Shown piece by piece: positions 32,111 through 35,158 of a stretch of 35,158 bases of DNA. The notes below the pieces were generated by a model. The model made no database searches and was not told the DNA's origin. It saw nothing but the letters and a program-made list of their open reading frames with translations. Each line of letters starts with the position of its first letter. Position 1 is the first letter of the stretch. The translations under genes were made by a program, and so were the position numbers. This DNA is from Prevotella sp. UBA2850 (GTDB lineage: Bacteria > Bacteroidota > Bacteroidia > Bacteroidales > Bacteroidaceae), in contig DEFO01000049.1 of the NCBI GenBank assembly GCA_002350805.1, forward strand, positions 1-35,158, read 5' to 3'.

Positions 32111-33241
32111 TTCGCCAAACAGTTCGTCGATGAGCGAGTAATAATGGGGATCCTCGCCAGTGAACGATTTAATGATTCTGCCGTCGGGACCGACAAGTAT
32201 TTTGGTGGGAAAGCCCAAAATGCCATATTTCTCGAACAGGTCGGTGTCGTTCGGACAATAGACATGCAGCCAAGGGAGCTGGAAGTCGCGCACCGTCTGC
32301 CGCCAGGCCTCTTGTGTGTCGCGGCAGTCAATGCCCAGAATCACAAACTGATCCTTATACTTAAGATACTGTTCGCGCATCTGCGGGAAGCCTTCCTTGC
32401 ACCAGGTGCACCACGAGCCCCAGAAATCGAGCAACACATATTTCCCCCGAAGCGACGACAACGAAAGCGGCTGACCGTTGATATCGTTCAAGGTAAAGTC
32501 GGGCGCCTCAACCCCAGCCGCCTGCTTACGGGCCGAGTCTTCCTCGCTGTCGTGTTTCAGTTTAGCGTCCTCAAGCGGACCGTATGCCAAGCGGGCCGTT
32601 TTCCCGTTGCGTACTTTATTGGACATCAGGCCGATTGCCTGCTGAATCATCCTCACATCGTCGCCAAACTCACGGGCCAGAACGACAACGGCCTCGCTGT
32701 CGGCATGGCGCCGAACCATATCGAGCAGCAAATCATTCTGTCGCTGAAGCATAGAGGGTTGCCGTTCGTTGAACACCTGTTGCAATGAATCTTGGTTGAC
32801 GCCATTGGCCATCTGTTCATTCAGGTCGTTGAAGAGCAGGCTCAACGGCCGCTCAGCCATCTCCACCTCAATCATCAACGCGTTGTAATCTTCATAGAAG
32901 CGGCTGCCCGAGAAGGTAAAGCCGCCCATCCAGGAGCCCTTTATCTCGACCTGCTGGCCGGGAACCGCCGGAATAACAAATGCCTGTTGCTCCTCGCCGC
33001 GGAAGGTGGCTGGTGTGGCGAGGGTGATATAGACCGGTTCGGTGAGCGGCACCATGATGTCGAACACGCCATCATGACCGGTGAAGGCCGTCAGTTGCTT
33101 GCCGTTTTGCACCACCAAGGTATCACCCACCCCCTGCAACTGCATTTTCACATGGAGAGCCTTTTTGTTGGCTGCCGTCGCCTGCATGGCCGGGAAGAGG
33201 AGGAGCAGCAAGCTGAGAATCATCGTTTTCGTCATGAGCAT
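32090..33241 (-). CDS. TlpA-like exported thiol-disulfide oxidoreductase
   Basis: This 383-residue exported protein has a C-terminal TlpA/AhpC-type thioredoxin domain (about 244-383; VEAPDFTLNDINGQPLSL, then FWGSWCTWC with the redox pair Cys278 and Cys281). The cis-proline loop is GFPTKILV. The N-terminal 220 residues look like the DUF4369-type beta domain plus helices found in Bacteroidetes periplasmic thioredoxins. A signal peptide (MTKTMILSLLLLLFPAMQATA) supports a start at 33241 or 33235 rather than the longer frame. The likely role is disulfide reduction or cytochrome and envelope redox repair. The last codons (GEVRSLSK, stop) are encoded by heptamer repeats. Confidence 0.9.
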   Translation of the reverse strand: MLMTKTMILSLLLLLFPAMQATAANKKALHVKMQLQGVGDTLVVQNGKQLTAFTGHDGVFDIMVPLTEPVYITLATPATFRGEEQQAFVIPAVPGQQVEIKGSWMGGFTFSGSRFYEDYNALMIEVEMAERPLSLLFNDLNEQMANGVNQDSLQQVFNERQPSMLQRQNDLLLDMVRRHADSEAVVVLAREFGDDVRMIQQAIGLMSNKVRNGKTARLAYGPLEDAKLKHDSEEDSARKQAAGVEAPDFTLNDINGQPLSLSSLRGKYVLLDFWGSWCTWCKEGFPQMREQYLKYKDQFVILGIDCRDTQEAWRQTVRDFQLPWLHVYCPNDTDLFEKYGILGFPTKILVGPDGRIIKSFTGEDPHYYSLIDELFGEVRSLSK

Positions 33242-33576
33242 CTTTTGTTTAATGATAAGACGTTTTAGCGGCAAAAATGTTTCGATAGTTAGCATTTTTT
33301 ATGTTTTTCCAGAAATATCAGGCAGGCTAGGACCACAAGAAGACCCTGTTTTACCCGTTGAACTTGTTGGGCGCGTTGAACTTGTTTTACCCATTGAGCA
33401 AGAGATACTGGAATATTGAGATGGGAAAGAAGGAAAGACAAAGGAGTAACAGTGCAGCGACTGGGAACAGCCAAGTAGTCAGAGCCTAAAACAGAACTTG
33501 ACGCATGAGATGTTAAATCATCTTAAATATCACCTTTCGGAAGATATCAATCATCATATATCTAAAAGAAATATGC
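33242..33576. other. Non-coding gap with a minor 18-bp repeat
   Basis: No gene or clear terminator is seen in this stretch between the TlpA-like gene and the ribosomal operon promoter. It holds a short 18-bp-period repeat (CGTTGAACTTGTT at 33356 and 33374, and flanking TTTTACC copies at about 33349 and 33385). Confidence 0.6.
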
Positions 33577-33584
33577 TACCTTTG
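33577..33584 (+). promoter_or_regulatory. Promoter -7 element of the rplM operon
   Basis: TACCTTTG matches the consensus, with GC following. The -33 region lacks a clear TTTG. The resulting leader is about 210 nt. Confidence 0.6.
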
Positions 33585-33591
33585 CAGTCCG

Positions 33592-33800
33592 AAATTGTAG
33601 TGGGGCCAATAAGAACCCCCGAGGGCAGTGTGTAAATAGCGGCCTACCGCCTGGCATTCAGGCAGTCGTCGTGGTTTGTGAATCGCTGCTCACTGGCAGA
33701 CGGAGAGTCTGCTCGTTCCCAGGTACGTAAAGCCAGGCGCAGTCGGATGGCGACATATCCGCAAAAGAAAAAACGTTTTTAAATTTATCAATCAAAACAA
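33592..33800 (+). ncRNA. Structured leader RNA of the L13 operon
   Basis: This leader of about 210 nt is GC-rich and foldable. Visible hairpins include GCGG/CCGC near 33639-33650, GCCTG/CAGGC just after, GCAGAC/GTCTGC (33696-33712) and CGGAT/ATCCG (33744-33761). It fits an autoregulatory ribosomal-protein leader. I recall an L13 leader motif reported for Bacteroidia, but cannot confirm a match. Confidence 0.6.
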
Positions 33801-34262
33801 ATGGACACTTTAAGTTACAAGACTATTTCCGCCAACAAGGAAACAGCGAAGAAAGAGTGGGTAGTGATTGACGCTACTGACCAGGTTGTTGGTCGCCTCG
33901 CATCGAAGGTTGCTAAGCTGATTCGCGGAAAGTACAAGCCCAACTTCACTCCTCACGTGGATTGTGGAGACAACGTGATCATTATCAATGCCGCCAAGGT
34001 GGTTTTCACTGGCAAGAAGGAGACCGACAAGGTGTACACCCGTTACACTGGTTATCCCGGAGGTCAGCGCTTCAACACTCCTGAGCAGCTGCGCAAGCGT
34101 CCCGATGGTATGGACAAGATTCTTCGTCATGCCGTGAAGGGTATGCTCCCCAAAGGTCGTCTGGGCCGTCAGCTCATCGACAACCTGTATGTTTACAATG
34201 GCACCGAGCACAATCATCAGGCTCAGCAGCCCAAGGCAATTGATATTAACCAGTATAAATAA
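33801..34262 (+). CDS. rplM: Large ribosomal subunit protein L13
   Basis: This 153-residue ribosomal protein L13 (uL13) shows EWVVIDATDQVVGRLASKVAKL, NFTPHVDCGDNVIIINA, the KVYTRYTGYPGG stretch and AVKGMLPKGRLGRQ, the family core. It helps early assembly of the 50S subunit. It starts a ribosomal operon with rpsI 10 bases downstream, the order conserved in most bacteria. The 5' leader suggests feedback control. Confidence 0.98.
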   Translation: MDTLSYKTISANKETAKKEWVVIDATDQVVGRLASKVAKLIRGKYKPNFTPHVDCGDNVIIINAAKVVFTGKKETDKVYTRYTGYPGGQRFNTPEQLRKRPDGMDKILRHAVKGMLPKGRLGRQLIDNLYVYNGTEHNHQAQQPKAIDINQYK

Positions 34263-34272
34263 ATAAGGTAAG

Positions 34273-34659
34273 ATGGAACAATTTAACGCAATCGGTCGTC
34301 GTAAGAGCTCTGTAGCTCGCGTTTACCTGACAGAAGGAACTGGTAAAATCACGATCAACAAGAAAGATATTTCTGTATATTTCCCCTCTGCCATTCTGCA
34401 GTACGTGGTCAAGCAGCCGCTGAACCTGCTGGAGGTCGCCGAGAAGTATGACATTAAGGCCAATCTCGACGGTGGCGGTTTCACAGGCCAGAGCCAGGCT
34501 CTGCGTCTTGCCATTGCCCGCGCACTGGTGAAGATCAACGCCGAGGATAAGAAGAACCTGAAAGACCACGGTTTCCTGACCCGCGACTCTCGTGAGGTTG
34601 AGCGTAAGAAGCCAGGTCAGCCGAAGGCTCGTCGTCGCTTCCAGTTCAGTAAGCGTTAA
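34273..34659 (+). CDS. rpsI: Small ribosomal subunit protein S9
   Basis: This 128-residue protein S9 (uS9) has NAIGRRKSSVARVYL at the N-terminus, GGGFTGQSQALRLAIARAL in the middle and the basic C-terminal tail ending KARRRFQFSKR, which reaches the P-site tRNA. It follows rplM after 10 bases and is probably cotranscribed with it. Confidence 0.98.
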   Translation: MEQFNAIGRRKSSVARVYLTEGTGKITINKKDISVYFPSAILQYVVKQPLNLLEVAEKYDIKANLDGGGFTGQSQALRLAIARALVKINAEDKKNLKDHGFLTRDSREVERKKPGQPKARRRFQFSKR

Positions 34660-34862
34660 TATCCAATGGGTAATTGGCAATTGGCAGTTGAGAATCTTTC
34701 ATTGCCAGTTGTCGGTTATCATGGGTAGACTGAACATGTTTAGTATCTAAACTGCTGAGACTTGGTTTGGCGGTCACCGATTGTCATTACCGATTACTCA
34801 GCGGCTGATCCTAATCAGATTGAAAAGAAAGTAAACAACAAACAAAAAAAGAAGAAACAAAA
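34660..34862 (+). promoter_or_regulatory. rpsI-rpsB spacer with repeats and a palindrome
   Basis: This 203-base spacer opens with heptamers (AATTGGC twice, then AGTTGAG; 34672-34692). It contains GTTTAG-TAT-CTAAAC (34738-34752) and a direct repeat ACCGATT. A purine-rich run then precedes rpsB. A leader that lets S2 control its own synthesis is plausible, but not shown. Confidence 0.45.
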
Positions 34863-35158
34863 ATGTCAAGAACAAATTTTGACCAGTTGCTCGAGGCCGG
34901 CTGTCACTTCGGTCACCTCAAGCGTAAGTGGAATCCCGCCATGGCTCCCTACATCTTCATGGAGCGCAATGGTATTCATATCATCGACCTGCACAAGACC
35001 GTAGCCAAGATCGACGAGGCTGCCGAGGCTCTGAAGCAGATTGCCAAGAGCGGAAAGAAGATTCTTTTCGTCGGCACCAAGAAACAGGCTAAGGACGTGA
35101 TTGCCGAGAAGGCAGCCAGCGTGAACATGCCTTACGTGATTGAGCGTTGGCCGGGCGG
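34863..35158 (+). CDS. rpsB: Small ribosomal subunit protein S2, 5' part
   Basis: The first 98 codons of ribosomal protein S2 (uS2) run off the window end. MSRTNFDQLLEAGCHFGHLK, KWNPAMAPYIFMERNGIHIIDL and the KKILFVGTKKQAKDVI stretch are diagnostic. The gene follows rpsI, as in other Bacteroidales, where tsf normally comes next. The frame is open to the last base. Confidence 0.97.
   Translation, partial: MSRTNFDQLLEAGCHFGHLKRKWNPAMAPYIFMERNGIHIIDLHKTVAKIDEAAEALKQIAKSGKKILFVGTKKQAKDVIAEKAASVNMPYVIERWPG

Noticed and set aside
1..35158. tRNA, rRNA, insertion sequence or prophage genes
   Set aside because: None was recognised on either strand; no transposase or integrase frame is present.

Overview
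The window looks like chromosome from a Bacteroidales species, most likely Prevotellaceae. The grounds are SusC/SusD pairs, Bacteroidota-type promoters (a TAnnTTTG -7 element), AT-rich start contexts without strong Shine-Dalgarno sequences, and families typical of the group: PutA without a DNA-binding domain, type II pantothenate kinase, GH43 lipoproteins, a propeller/Y_Y_Y regulator and an FprA flavoprotein. The species cannot be named from the sequence.

Layout. 1-5043: an M1 aminopeptidase (-) diverges from pantothenate kinase coaW and an OmpA-type lipoprotein (+). A terminator, a 22-bp x 7 tandem array and the putA terminator follow. 5044-9394: putA (-) with a long structured leader, then a gene-free stretch with heptamer repeats and a probable small RNA unit. 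9395-19990: a polysaccharide utilisation locus (-), in transcription order SusC, SusD, a surface lipoprotein with duplicated domains, a GH43 lipoprotein and a GH43 endo-arabinanase-like enzyme. This suggests arabinan or arabinose-rich pectin as substrate. Two 11-bp direct repeats 21 bp apart lie upstream of the susC promoter. 19991-26750: murF (-) diverges from folP, cdaA (diadenylate cyclase) and a large membrane regulator that fuses a propeller/Y_Y_Y sensor directly to an AraC-type HTH. 26967-33241: M16 peptidase (-), PfkB sugar kinase (+), FprA flavodiiron protein (+), dicarboxylate symporter (+) and a TlpA-like thioredoxin lipid-free exported protein (-). 33577-35158: a ribosomal operon, with a leader RNA, rplM, rpsI and the 5' part of rpsB, which is cut by the window end.

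The most unusual feature is the repeat landscape. Heptanucleotide repeats (TTGAACC, AAGTGAG/C and GAGAGCT classes), a 16-bp GC-rich palindrome and 10-, 18-, 21- and 22-bp tandem arrays fill most spaces between genes. They recur as an ordered composite element. The composite lies in frame inside murF. A separate 21-bp array lies in frame inside the M16 peptidase. Repeats also supply the last codons and the stop codon of folP, the symporter, the TlpA-like gene and the sugar kinase. I regard this gene-invading repeat system as the best candidate here for something poorly described.

All functional names rest on recognising motifs and gene order by eye. No database search or folding program was used.
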